Shown: positions 21,622 through 33,449, numbered from the stretch's first letter. The stretch: DNA of 64,000 bases from Mycoplasma sp. (GCA_024244685.1 JAAEOJ010000139.1:124001-188000); one strand, 5' to 3'. The notes: generated by a model not told the origin, from the letters alone. A program made the numbers and translations.

Positions 21622-23454
21622 CTAATGTAATAGATTTATTATTAATTCCAATAACTTTTCTTTGTTTCTATTATATTTTGTTTTATTTTCATCTTTAATT
21701 TTTCTTAATTCATTTTGTTTTTCTTCTTTTTGTTGAAGAATATTTTTAGCTTTATTTAGATCAACTTCCGCTTGTCAAATTGATTCACTGCTGGAGGTGT
21801 AATTAAAATTAGCGAAAGTGATTCTTGAATTTTTTAGTTTAAAAGTTGTTAAGTCTATATCTCTAAGATAACATTCTTCATCTCTGATTCAAGATAGTTT
21901 TTTATCTTTAATATTTTTATGATTTTCAACTAAACTCCCAATTAAATTATTATATAATTTAAAATTGTCTTTTGATTTATTAATAACTTCAATTACTTGT
22001 GTCTTATTTTTATTTAAATTATCTAATGTATTTTTTTCTTCTTTTCACTTGTTATAAGCTGCATTAAAAGCATCATTAGATTGATTTAACTTTGATTCAG
22101 CTAAGGCTATTTGATTTTTTAGTTCTTCTTTATCTTTATCTTTTAAATTATTTGAATTTTTCTCTCGTCTTTTTAAACTTTCTAATTTTTGTTCATTGTC
22201 CATTTTTTGTTTTTGTAATTTGTCTTTTTGCAAAGAATATTCTGATACTTTTGTAGCATGTTTGGGTATTTGTGTGATAATGTCTTTTTTTTGTTTTTGT
22301 TTTGAAATCATTATATCAATTTGTTTGTTTCTTTGATTTATTAATTCTTTTAACTTATGAACTTTATTATCAAAATTTTCTTGTTTTAATTTTAAGTCTT
22401 TTTTTGATTGAATTCAAGAATTAAAAGCATTTTTGTAATTTTGAAATCAATTTGTAGATTCAAACTTTTGTAAAGATTGTTCTATTTTATTTTTTATTGC
22501 ACTTTCAACTTCTTTACTATTAATTCCAAAACCAAGACTTTGTTTTTTATTTTGTTCAATAAAAGTTTGTAATTTTTTAATAAAACGATCTCCTTGATCT
22601 TTTAGGTCTGTTTTATTTTCTATTACTTCTATAGGATAAGAATTCAGTTGTTTTAATATAGCAGTTATTAAAGCTACAGCTGAACCAGGTTTACTAAAAA
22701 CTCTTTTAGTTAATAATTCATGTTTTTTATTAAATGCAGATATATTTTTTAATGTATTTTGATCTATTGCTAATTTTCCTGTTGTACTAGTTAAAGAAAA
22801 AAGTTGTTTTAATTGATTAACATAGTTTTTGTTTTTAAGCAGCGGCATATAGTCATATATATATTTAAAACTTGTTGTATTTTTAAATTTTCCAAAGGTA
22901 GTTAAACTAGAAATAGAGTCTGTAAATTTTGTAAATCAATTTTGCTTATCTGTTTTAACAAAATAAAATGTAGAAGCTGAAGTTACTATTGATCCAATTG
23001 TCAAAGAAGATACAAATCCCATTAATCCACCTATAATTCTAATTCTTGTTGTATTTTTTACAATTATTTTGTTGCTATTGCTAGAAATATTTATAATTTC
23101 TGGTTTTAAATATTTATTAACTCTTTTTCTTATAAATAACCAAACAATAATTAGAATTATGTTTATGGGCAATAATAAAATAGATACAAATATAGCTCCT
23201 ACTGGAACTTTCATTAAATTAATGATTCCATTATAATTTAGGTTTGGAGTCATCTTATTTTTTAAAAGTGGTAAAGCCAATTTAATAACAGAATCTTGAA
23301 TACCTATATAAATTCCAACTATAATTCCTATTGATATAATTTGTCCGAATAAAAAATAAAGAGAAGTTTTTCATCCCTTTAAAACTCCTGTTACTATTCC
23401 TAAAACTAAAATAGTAAAAAATAGTAGATATGGTATCATAGGTAAATTAATCAT
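21622..23454 (-). CDS. Membrane/coiled-coil protein leading the F1-like ATPase operon
   Basis: A 610-residue protein. The first 165 residues hold four hydrophobic segments (about 8-26, 34-52, 84-108, 140-160), loosely like CvpA-type proteins (LGIVTGVLKGWKTSL). The rest is soluble, with a heptad-rich coiled coil around 390-560 (KLKELINQRNKQIDIM, EELKNQIALAESKLNQ). Known F1-like clusters contain a protein with about three membrane helices, to which this corresponds. It has no Shine-Dalgarno; a TATAAT at 23462-23467 ends 7 bases before the ATG, marking it as the first gene of the eight-gene unit. Confidence 0.75.
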
Positions 23455-23461
23455 TATTAAT

Positions 23462-23467
23462 ATTATA
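23462..23467 (-). promoter_or_regulatory. -10 box of the F1-like ATPase operon
   Basis: TATAAT with 7 bases to the ATG of the first gene, predicting a leaderless message. It is the only strong -10 next to a start codon within 11.8-23.5 kb; downstream genes overlap or sit 2-15 bases apart, so one transcript is likely. Confidence 0.6.
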
Positions 23468-23484
23468 TAATAAATATAAATATA

Positions 23485-23530
23485 AAAATAAGTAAAAAAA
23501 CAATCCTAAAATTGTTTTTTTACTTATTTT
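23485..23530. terminator. Strong terminator downstream of gap
   Basis: A 20-bp perfect inverted repeat (23485-23504 and 23511-23530) around a 6-base loop, A/T-flanked on both sides. It ends the gap transcript just ahead of the F1-like ATPase promoter. Confidence 0.8.
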
Positions 23531-23531
23531 A

Positions 23532-24527
23532 TTATAAATTAATAAAGTGTTTAAGTGTTCTTACAAACTGTGAAACATATGAATTTTCATTGTCATATCA
23601 TGTAATAATTTTAAACATTTTTTTGCCATCTACCATTAATTCTTTAGTCATCAATGAATCAAATAATGTACCATGTGTTGCTCCGATTATATCTGAAGAA
23701 ACAATTGGGTCTGTTAAATAAGCCATTGAAGATGACTTAGCATCAAAAATTGTTTTATTAATATTTTCAACTGTAGCATCTTGTGATTCTAATTCAACAA
23801 CAAGGTCAACTAATGATCCTGTTATTGTTGGTACACGAACTGCTATACCATCAAGTTTTCCTAATAATTCAGGAAGAACTTTACCTACAGCCACAGCTGC
23901 TCCTGTTGTTGTAGGAACTATATTCATTGCTCCAGCTCTAGCTCTACGTAAATCTGAATGAGGTCTATCTTGTGTTCCTTGATCTCCTGTATAAGCATGA
24001 ACTGTTGTCATAAATCCTTTAACAATTCCTAATTTTTCATTCAATGCATGAACAACTGGTGCTAATGCATTTGTTGTACATGATGCAGCTGAAATAATTT
24101 GATCATCAGAAGTAAGTATTCTTTCATTAACTGAATAAACAATTGTTTTCAAGTCACCTTTAGCAGGCGCTGAAATAACAACTCTTTTTGCTCCAGCTTC
24201 AATATGAGCACTTGCAGCTTCTTTAGAAACAAAAAATCCTGTTGACTCTACAACTCCATCAATTCCAATTTCTTTTCATGGTAAATTTTTAGGGTCTCTT
24301 TCAGCATATATTTTAATTTCTTTTCCATTTACAATCAAAGAGTCTTTTGTGGCCTTTACAGAACCATCAAAAGGACCGTGTGCTGTATCATATTTTAATA
24401 AGTGTGCAAGTGTAGCTGGTGATGTTAAATCATTAATTGCTACAACTTCATAGTCTTGTTCTTTAACCATTTGTCTAAAAACTAGACGTCCGATTCTTCC
24501 AAAACCGTTTATTGCGATTTTTTTCAT
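23532..24527 (-). CDS. gap: Glyceraldehyde-3-phosphate dehydrogenase
   Basis: NAD-dependent glycolytic enzyme oxidising glyceraldehyde 3-phosphate to 1,3-bisphosphoglycerate, in the main ATP-yielding route of a fermenting mycoplasma. The 331-residue protein has the Rossmann start [12 protein letters not shown], catalytic SAASCTTN with Cys150, the TVHAYTGDQ and [18 protein letters not shown] blocks, and the [11 protein letters not shown] end. All are canonical and the length is standard. AAAGGAAA precedes the ATG. Monocistronic by appearance, with a strong terminator 2 bases after the stop. Codon use is less A-rich than its neighbours, as expected for a highly expressed gene. Confidence 0.97.
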
Positions 24528-24624
24528 TTATATTTCCTTTTTTTTAATATTATTTAGCTTTTAAAGCAGAATACTGCAATAATAAACTACATATAAATTA
24601 TACACTTTTTTTATAAAAATCAAT

Positions 24625-25446
24625 CTAATACCTTCTATTCTTACCATTGATACTTATTGGAACTGTTAAAGCTTTAATTCTTTCCATTAATCTAGAAGAT
24701 TTATTTTTATCAGGATATTTAGAGCCGTTTGTTCTTGACTGGTATCTTTCTAACTCTTCATATGAGTAATTTGATGTGAAAAAAGTAGATAAATTATTAT
24801 TCATTCTAGAAGATAAAATTGATAAAAGAACCTCATCTCTAAATCAAGAAACTATAGTTTCAGCACCAATATCATCTATAAATAAATGATCTACTAACTT
24901 TAATTTATTTATAAAAGTTTCATAACCTGAACTAAATTTAGACTTAATAGTAGAAACTAAATCTACTATATTTAAAAAAGCTACAGAATAACCTTTTGCA
25001 GCAAGTGTGTTTGCCATTGCTTGAGATATATAAGATTTTCCTATTCCCATATTTCCATATAAATAAAATCCCTTTGGTTTTTTATCAAAGTCTTTTTTAT
25101 ATTCTTTTAAATATAAAGCAACTTCAATTCTTTCTTTGGTCTGATCAATATCTTTAATTCTTAAAGATGTGTTTATCGGTGTAATATTTTGGGTTATTAA
25201 ATTATTTAAAAATTTTTTTTCTTTACCATTTTCTGAAAGAATGCGTGTTGGTACTAACCTTCCGTTCTTTGAAAGGTTAAATGAAGTTATATATTTAGGC
25301 TCTTCTTTTAAGTTGTATTCTTGAATAATATCTAAAAGAATAATAATAGAATCATTCAATTGATCATTGCTTATTTTTAGGGTTTTGACTCTTTTGCTAA
25401 CTCTAGGTATGGAAAGAGCTTCATTTATTATTTTTATTTTATCCAT
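24625..25446 (-). CDS. dnaI: Primosomal helicase loader DnaI
   Basis: AAA+ ATPase that loads the DnaB helicase at origins or forks. The 273-residue protein has a divergent N-terminal half, then Walker A GNMGIGKS (131-138), Walker B LFIDDIG (188-194), sensor FTSNYSYEEL and the arginine-finger region SSRLMERIKAL. Starting 3 bases after the DnaB/DnaD-like gene, it forms the conserved Firmicutes dnaB-dnaI pair. TGA at the W of VSWFRDEVL is Trp. No terminator hairpin is obvious in the 97 bases before gap. Confidence 0.9.
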
Positions 25447-25449
25447 TTT

Positions 25450-26346
25450 TTATGAGAATAAATCAGAAAAAATTTCTTCAATATTCAAGTCACCCCCTTT
25501 TTCTTTAAAATCTTTTTGTTTTGAAATTGTATTATTTTCTGATATTTTTTTGTTCTTTTGTTTTAATGCGTTTTCCAATTCTCTTTTTACATCAGAAACA
25601 GAGTTTATTTCATCATTTAATAAATTATATGCAATAGTTTCTATATATTTTGAAACAATTTTCCCATTAACTTGATAAGAATAATCAATAATTAAATTGA
25701 TTGAATGATCTGACATTCCCTTTGTTTTTAAATCTTTTAATAAAAATAAAAATGAAGGACTTGGTTTGTATTTAGAAATAAATCTAACAAATAATTCAGG
25801 CGAAGAAAATTGAATCGCTTGATTTTTATCATTAAAATCTGGAGTTTTTATTTCTTTTGTTGTTTGAATGTTTTGTTCTTTTAATTCAAATATATCGTGA
25901 TATTTTGATGTAATGTCAATAAAATTATCTTTATTAAATTGATTAGTTTTATTATTAAAAATGATTTTTTCTGCTTCTATTTCTCCAATTGTTTTATTAA
26001 GTTTATTTCAAAGTATCTTATTTTTTAAAAACTTATTTATTGAAAGTGGCTTAATAATTACAAAAAGAAAAATTGCTTCATCTTGTTTAGAAAATGTTTG
26101 GATTAAACCAACAGCTTCTAAAGTTTTTCTAGCAGTAACAAATTCTTGTTCATTCGTATGTAAAAAATTTTTAATAATTTTTAATGGTTTATAGTCTGTT
26201 TTGTAATTATTAATTTGACAAATATCAAATAAATATAAATATAAGGATGTTGGTATAGGACCTAAAATTGGAGCATATAATTTTCGAAAATTACTTAAAT
26301 CTTGTTCGAATAAAATTTGTTTTGATTCAACAATAAATTGCCCCAT
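25450..26346 (-). CDS. DnaB/DnaD-type primosome protein (replication initiation and membrane attachment)
   Basis: The 298-residue protein resembles Bacillus DnaB/DnaD primosome proteins, not the helicase. The N-terminal winged-helix-like part (about 1-110) includes FRKLYAPILGPIPTSLYLYL and IKNFLHTNEQEFVTARKTLEAVGLIQTF. A C-terminal DnaD-like helical domain (about 195-270) has SSPELFVRFIS, LIIDYSYQVNGKIVSKYIETIAYNLL. Partnering with dnaI directly downstream supports a helicase-loading role. AAAGGAGG precedes the ATG. The tail is Lys/Glu-rich. The upstream gap holds two DnaA-box-like 9-mers. Confidence 0.8.
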
Positions 26347-26448
26347 ATAATAACCTCCTTTTGAATAAGTAAAAATATTATAAATGAGAAAAATATCCTT
26401 AAAATAAATTGGCCAAAAAAAGAAAAAAATATCAGTTGTATCAAGTGG

Positions 26449-26521
26449 TTATACACAATCATTTTTATTAATAAAAGTAAGTAAATCAAAGGTTTTTTTA
26501 CCCATTTTAAAGTTATCAACA
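26449..26521 (+). promoter_or_regulatory. Two DnaA-box-like 9-mers upstream of the primosome genes
   Basis: TTATACACA (26449-26457) and TTATCAACA (26513-26521) each differ by one base from TTATCCACA, in the 258-bp gap between the exonuclease gene and the DnaB/DnaD-like gene. In AT-rich DNA such matches occur by chance, so a role in DnaA-linked control is only a suggestion. The rest of the gap is poly-A/T runs without other signals that I can support. Confidence 0.25.
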
Positions 26522-26604
26522 TCGGCTAAAAAATAATCAAAAAAAGATCTAAAAAAAAGACAAAAAAACATATAAAAAAACTTTTTTTATGTTAGCCATT
26601 TTTT

Positions 26605-27585
26605 TTAAAAAATAATATTTTTGTATTTAGTTTTTTTATAATTTTTTGAATCATTTTTTGGGTCATTTTTTTGGTCATTATTTGATATTTTAATACTAGA
26701 ATTTTTAACTAAATACTTTTCAAATCTTTTTACAAGAGAATCTAATTCATACTTTTTAAAAAAAGCTAATAATTCTTGATTAACAATAAATTTATATTTG
26801 GTTTCTTCTAGAGAAAAAGGTAATTCAATATTTCTATTTAAAGTAGCAAGCTCTTTGCATAAAATAGCAATATCTTTTGAATCATTTAATTTTTTTTGCA
26901 TTGAAATTTTTATTTTTTCAATATTTTTGTAGACTTTATCTAAAGAACCATATTCTAAAATTAATTTATTTGCACCCTTTATACCTATTCCTTTTACACC
27001 TTCTAAATTATCTGAAGAATCTCCCATTATAGATTTTATATCAGGAACTTGGTTTGGAAAATGTCCTGTTAATTCAAAAAAATTATTGTTATTATATCTT
27101 TTTAATAAATTTACACCTTTACTATTAAATAATACTTCAGTATTTTCATCAACAAGTTGAAGTAAATCTTTATCAGAACTAAGAATTTTGATTTCATATG
27201 AAGCTTTTGATGCGATTGTTGCAATTGTTGCAATTATATCGTCTGCTTCTCAATCTTTTAATTCATATCATTTTATATTCATTTTTTCAATCATTTCCTT
27301 AATTAAAGGAAATTGAATTATAAGTTCTTCTGGAGTTTTTGAACGACCTCCTTTATATTCTGGAAATAAATCATGCCTTTTAGTTTTCTTTCCTGCATCA
27401 AAAGCTATAAATACGTGAGTTGGACTTTCATCCATAATAATTTTAGAAATCATATTTGACATAGAAAGAATTGCATTTGTTGGTATTCCTGTTGATGTAG
27501 TTAATATCCCTTGTGGTGAGTTCGCCGTTGCATAATAACCTCTATAAGTAAGTGAATTACCATCAATAATTAAAATTTTATTCAT
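26605..27585 (-). CDS. 5'-3' exonuclease (free-standing PolA N-terminal-type FEN)
   Basis: A 326-residue flap/5'-exonuclease, the role that the N-terminal domain of DNA polymerase I fills in other bacteria (RNA primer removal). It has the metal-binding segments ILIIDGNSLTYRGYYA, FIAFDAGKKTKRHDLFPEYKGGR, WEADDIIAT, LSSDKDLLQLV, IMGDSSDNLEGVKGIGIKGANKLI (helix-hairpin-helix). A low-complexity Asn/Asp/Lys tail (NDQKNDPKNDSKN) follows at about 300-315. No polymerase domain follows. It overlaps dnaE by 8 bases, so primer removal is coupled to the replicative polymerase gene. Confidence 0.9.
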
Positions 27586-30490
27586 TTGCTTCCTTTCAAG
27601 GTTTGTTAATTATATAACTTTCTTTACCTTTAAATATTCTTTTATTAATTTCAACAATATATACTTTATTACTTTTAGAAGATTCTATAAATTTCCAAAT
27701 ACTAGCAAAAATTGTTGCTTCTATTCTATTTGTTGAATCATGACATGTAATTATTGCGAATTCATTATTATTTTTATCTTTAACCTTTTTTATTCTTTCT
27801 ACATAAATAGCAACAATAACAAAATCTTTTTTTTCTAAATCAATTAAAGTTTCTTTTGTTTTAAAAGGGTCTGTATAAAAAACATTATAATTCATACCCA
27901 ACAACTTTTCTTCGTAAACTATTTCTTGTTTTATATTTCTATCGGTAGTAATCATAATTGGTTTTTCAAGTATATTAAAATCAATTGTCTTAATACCATC
28001 TTTTACACTTGTGATCATCTCAGCATATCTAATAGCTAAATTCAAAGAATCTGTTAATGATTGTACATTTCCAAACTCTTTTAATGAGTTTGTATTTATT
28101 AAAGACATTATTGTAGAAGTTCCAATTCCTATAAGTAGCATTCTTGCAATAAATGAAAAGAAATCTTCAAAAAGTCCATTTTCATTTCTTTCTAATAATA
28201 TTTTTTCTTGCGCAACTTTCCCTAAACCTTTTATTAAGTTTAATGGCAAAATAATAGTTTTATTTTTATTAAAAACAAATTCTTTAGATTCATTAATATT
28301 TGGAGAAATTATTTTTATGCCTTTTCTTTTACACTCATTTACATATAACTTTATTGTTTTTTGTGAATCTAATGAAGAATTTAAAATTGATGTGTAAAAT
28401 TCAAGCGGGAATTTTGCTTTTAAAAAAGCCATCCTATAAGAGATAACCGCATAAGAAACAGCGTGAGATTTATTAAAACCATACTCAGCAAAAGATTCGA
28501 TTGCTTTATAAACATTTTCAATAGTTTCTTGTTTATGTCCATTTTTTAGGGCACCCTTAATAAATATTTCTTTTAAATTAAAAATTAAGTTTTTTTTCTT
28601 TTTACTTATAGCTCTTCTTAAGATATCGGCTTGAGAAAAATCCATGCCAGCAAAAACTTGGGCAATTTGCATAATTTGTTCTTGATATACAATAATCCCA
28701 TAAGTGTCCTTAGTTAGAATATTATATTCAGGTGAAATATCAGGTATTGTTTCAATTCCTTTTTTTCTATTTGCATAAACTTTAATAAATTCCATAGGAC
28801 CAGGTCTAAATAAAGAAATAGCAGCCGATAAATCATCGAAAGAATCAATGGAAATTTGCGATAAAGTATTTTTCATTCCATATGATTCCAATTGAAATAT
28901 TCCGTTTATATCACCTTTATATAATAATTTGTTTGTTTCTTTATCATTTAACTTTATTTTTTTTAAAACTATATTTTTTTTAAAATTTAAATAAATTTCT
29001 TTTTGAATATTTTGAATAATAGTTAAATTTCTTAATCCTAGTATATCTATTTTTAATAATCCGTTTGATTCCATATAATTCATTGAGTATTGAGTTTGAT
29101 TATGTCCGCTAGCACTAAGTGTTGTTGGAACAGATTCTATAATATCTTTTTGAGAAATAACTATACCTGCAGCATGAGTACCTATATTCCTTGGTAGACC
29201 TTCTATTGATTTTGCAGCTTCAAATAATTCTTTAATTTTAGGATCTTTTTCAACTTGAGCTTTAAAATTAGCGATATTGTTATAAGTTGTTTTTAAAGTT
29301 TCATTTAATTTAATTGATTTTGATAAAGTATCAACAACTCTTGTTGGAATACCTAAAGCTCTCGCGCTATCTCTAAGAGCCATTTTTGCACCTAATTTTG
29401 AAAATGTTACAATTAAAGCGGTTTTTTCATTTCCATATTTTTTAAACATATATTCAATAACTTCATCTCTTCTATTATCTTGAATATCAATATCAATATC
29501 AGGCATAGTTATTCTTTCAGGATTTAAAAATCTTTCAAATAAAAGACCATGTTTTATGGGGTTAATTTCTGTAATATCTAATAAATAAGAAATAATAGAA
29601 CCTGCTGCAGATCCACGGCCAGGACCAACTAAAATACCTTGTTTTTTAGATCAAGAAATCATATCTCAAATAATTAAAAAATAATCAGAAAAACCAAGTT
29701 TTTCAATAATATTAATTTCATATTTAATTCTATTAATATATATTTTCTTATCTTCAATATTCTTAAATTTTTCTTTAGCATTTTCTTTAATTATTTGTTT
29801 TAAATAATTAATGCTTGATATATTTTGTGGAGTTTTAAATTTAGGGAATGATGAATCAAATTTAGGGAATATAACATTACATTGTTCAGCTATAGAATTA
29901 GCTTGTTCTATCATTGTATCAAGTATATCTTCTTGATGACAACTCAATGGTAATTCATTAAAAACTTTTGTTTTTCCATGTTTAATTGAATGTAAAATTG
30001 AAAGTGCTTTATTTTCGCTTTTGTGCAAAATTTTAGAATTTATAATTGCTACACCTTTTGGCATTGTTCCTTTATTAACTCCAACATAGTAATTATGTAA
30101 AAATAACTGTTTTTTATATTTTGCAAAATGACCCTCTGTAGGGTGATCTATAATAAATATTTCAGATACGTCAATATCTTTTATTGTTATTGAACCTTTT
30201 TTAGCCTTTTTTTCAGCTAACTTCATTAAATGTTTATAGCCTCTATAATTTTTAGCTAATAATATTAAACGAAAATCATCAACATCTAGGTCTATTCCTA
30301 TAATAGGTTTAATATTTTCTTTATTACATTTCTCAACAAATTCAGGAATACCATATAAAGTATTTCTATCTGTAATAGTCAAAGAATTCAATTCGTTTTC
30401 TTTAGCAAAATTAATTAAAGAATCCAATTTAATTGTTGATTCTAATAATGAGTATTCTGTATTAGTATGTAAATTAATCAATTTTTTCAT
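27578..30490 (-). CDS. dnaE: DNA polymerase III alpha subunit, DnaE type
   Basis: Replicative C-family polymerase of 970 residues. The N-terminal PHP domain (LHTNTEYSLLES, DRNTLYGIPEF) is followed by the palm with GPGRGSAAGSIISYLL and catalytic PDIDIDIQ, then AVSYRMAFLK-type segments (SHAVSYAVISYRMAFLKAKFPLEF), a helix-hairpin-helix region and an OB fold near the C-terminus (FVIVAIYVERIKKVKD). It is slightly short for DnaE but complete. The frame runs through a TGA near the end to a stop at 27578-27580. No Shine-Dalgarno; TATAAT ends 6 bases before the ATG. Confidence 0.94.
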
Positions 30491-30496
30491 ATTTTA

Positions 30497-30502
30497 ATTA
30501 TA
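30497..30502 (-). promoter_or_regulatory. -10 box for leaderless dnaE
   Basis: TATAAT, 6 bases, ATG. The intervening bases are TAAAAT, with no purine-rich ribosome binding site. Confidence 0.65.
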
Positions 30503-30569
30503 GCATGTGTATACTTTCAAAAAATTAAAAGAAACCTTATATTTGGGTGTTTTTTATAATTTATTTTAT

Positions 30570-31706
30570 TTATAAAGTAACTTTAATAAGTTCTTTTTTT
30601 TCAATACATTCTTCTTCTAAATTAAATAATTCTTCAATTTCTTCCTCTAGTGATTTAGCCATTAAAATATTTGGTTTAATAACTGGATTTTTAGGAGCAA
30701 ATAATTCACAAGATTCATTTGCTGGTTTAATTGAAATTTCATATGTTCCTATCTCAATTCCTCTTTCGATAGTATCTAATTTATCGGCTGTTAATATTGG
30801 TCTAAAAACTACTAATTCACTTTGTTCTTGAATAACGTTTATTGATTCTAAAGTTTGAGAGGCAACTTGCCCAATATTTTCTCCATTAGAGATTGCTAAA
30901 TAATTATTCTTTTTAGCTATTTTATTTGCTATCCTATAAAAAGACCTTCTCATTAAAGTGATTTTATATGAAGGGTTTGAAGTTAAACCTAAAGTATGCA
31001 TTAAATCAGTATAGTTTAATCTATGAATATATGAATAACCTTGATATTTATTTAATAATTCTATTATATTCATTACTTTTTCTACTGTTTTTTCATCTGT
31101 AAAAGGTGGTGTAATAAAAGATAAAAAATCTACATGTAATCCTCGCTTCATAAGTTCGAATGCTGCAACCGGAGAATCTATTCCTCCTGATATTAAATGT
31201 AGAACTTTTCCATTGATGCCTGTAGGATAACCTCCTAAACCTTTAATTTTTTCAGAAAAAATAAAACTTTTTACACTTCTTATTTCAATACTTATTTCTA
31301 AATCAGGATTTTTTAAATTAACTATTAAATCAGTGTTTTTTAAAACATGTTCCCCTAATATTCCATTTAATTCTGAAGAATTATATTTAAATTTTTTTCA
31401 ATTTCTTCTAGATGATATTTTAAATGTTTTTGCTGAAGAATTTTTAGCGATTTTTAAAACAGCTTTTTTTATTTCTTCAATTTCTGTATCTATTGAAATG
31501 GTTGGAGATCAAGAAGAAATACCAAAAATATATTTAAGGTTTTGCATCACATTTTTTTCGTATTTTAAAAACATACGATCAATTAAAACTTCAGGTTTAG
31601 CTCCAATTAGTTTTTTCATATTTTTTTCAAGGTGTCTAATAAAAGTCATTTTATTTTTTCCTTTTGTTGATAATTCACCAAATCTAATTAAAATCTTATC
31701 ATACAT
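30570..31706 (-). CDS. thiI: tRNA 4-thiouridine synthase ThiI
   Basis: ATP-dependent enzyme adding sulfur to uridine 8 of tRNA. The 378-residue protein shows the N-terminal ferredoxin-like/THUMP region (DKILIRFGELSTKGKNK, FGISSWSPTISID, FKISSRRNWKKFK) and the PP-loop SGGIDSP. The C-terminal LMRRSFYRIANKIAKKNN, TLESINVI and CELFAPKNPVIKP segments follow. The rhodanese domain of E. coli ThiI is absent, as in Firmicutes. I start at 31706 (MYDKILIRF), behind GAGGG; an ATG 45 bases upstream is in frame but lies inside ezrA. Overlaps ezrA by 11 bases. Confidence 0.92.
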
Positions 31707-33411
31707 TCTTTTTCCCTCTTTTTCTATTATTTTTAAAAACTGATATACCATCTATTATTAGATTTAGTGATTCAGCATATTTTCCGGCTAAATAATTTTG
31801 CTCAGCTTGTATTAATATTATATTAAGTTTACCATCAAGTGCTCTAGAGTTAGAAAATTCTTTTATTAAATTCATTGCCATATTAGCCATTTCTATTTTT
31901 CCACCAACTATTTTATAATAATTGGATGTGTTTTCTATCAAGGAGTTGGCTAATGATTCTGATTTTTTTAGATTAAAAGGGATTGCTAAAATTTCTTTTT
32001 TTAGCATTCCTTTTTGTTCATTTAAGTCATTTAATTGATTTTTTTCTTTTGGAGATAACATGATTTTTTTATCTAATGATTGAGCTCTTAAATTTATTAA
32101 AGCTTGCTCTGATTGTAAAAAATGATTTTTTACTCTTCTTTTTATCTCTTCTCCTTCTAAAATTAACTCATAAATATTATTCATTATTGAATTAATATAA
32201 ATATTTTTATTTAAAAGTATTTTCATTCTTGATAAACGAGATGTGTATGGAATTGTTATGTTTTTAAATAAATCTTTAAAAGCTATTGCAGCTTCATCAA
32301 ATAATTCAATATCTGTTTTCAGACCTTTAAGGCCATCTCTAATATCAATTGAAACCATCTTTCCATTTTGTGGCATTTCTTTGATTTGATTTTTTAAATC
32401 AATGTATTGTGTTAGAGTTTTTTTTGCTATTTGTATTGTTGATTGATAATTTTCAATAAAAAGATTTCTAGCTCTAATTTCGCAATTTATATTTCTTTCA
32501 ATAGCTTTTATATTCTTAATAATAAGAATAGAATTTTTTTTGCAACTCTCTATTTTTAAAATTTGAAAATCTTTTTGAATTTTTTTGAATAAAACAGATA
32601 AGTTTGATAAACTTTCTTCGAAATTCAGGTACGATAAATCAACACGTAATTCTGTTTTTGCATGATTATAAAGATCAATGATTTTTTTAATAAATTCTGG
32701 AATAGATCCAAATATTGTAGCTTGTAATTTTGGCCCTTCATTTATAACTTTTGCAAACATTATTATTTTTTTTCTTATTTCTCTTATTATATGTGAAGCT
32801 TTTTCATTTATTCCTGACTCAATAGAATCATCGAATTCATCGCCAAGCAACTTAATTTCCTCATTAATTTTATCTATTCTTGTCGATATTTTATCTAAAA
32901 CTACTCTTTTACGCATATATAACTCTGAAATAATTCTTGTTTTTTCACGACAAAATGACATTTCATTTCTTAGAAACTCTTCTTCTTTTAAAACTCCATT
33001 TGCACTTTTCTTAAAACTTCTAATTTGTTTTTCAAATAAATCGTTTTTTTGATTAATTATTTCTATTTTTTTATTAAATTGTTTTTTATTAAATAATTTC
33101 ATTTCATTTTTTATTGGAGAAATAATTCTATTTAAATCGTTAAATAAAATTTCTAATTTATCAAATTTATTTGATAATTCTTCAAAAATCTCATTAAATT
33201 TTGAATTTCTTTTTGCAATTATTGATATTCTTTGAAACATAATTTCTATTTTTTTTATTCTTTCTTTTTGAATAAAACTTAAAACTTTTTCAATTTTTTT
33301 ATTATCTTTTGTTGTCTTTCTAATTTTGTTAATTATAAACATTAATAGCATAAACAATATAGTTGCTATTATTGCACATAATATAATTATTAATATTTTT
33401 TTATTAGTCAT
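31696..33411 (-). CDS. ezrA: EzrA-like septation ring regulator
   Basis: A 571-residue protein with one N-terminal transmembrane helix (about 5-30) and a long helical, coiled-coil body. This is the architecture of EzrA, a membrane-linked regulator of FtsZ ring assembly. The C-terminal AEQNYLAGKYAESLNLI resembles the conserved patch near the end of EzrA. The neighbouring thiI also accompanies ezrA in Firmicutes, where a cysteine desulfurase gene lies between them; none is present here. The frame ends in a TGA Trp codon followed by TAA. TATAAT ends 6 bases before the ATG and no Shine-Dalgarno is seen. Confidence 0.72.
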
Positions 33412-33449
33412 AGTTTAATTATATAAAATTAGTGTAAAATAAAAGAGCA

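Noticed and set aside
26295..26522. 75-residue minus-strand reading frame before the DnaB/DnaD-like gene
   Set aside because: It is low-complexity Leu/Ile/Phe sequence, overlaps the start of the primosome gene in another frame and has no initiation signal.
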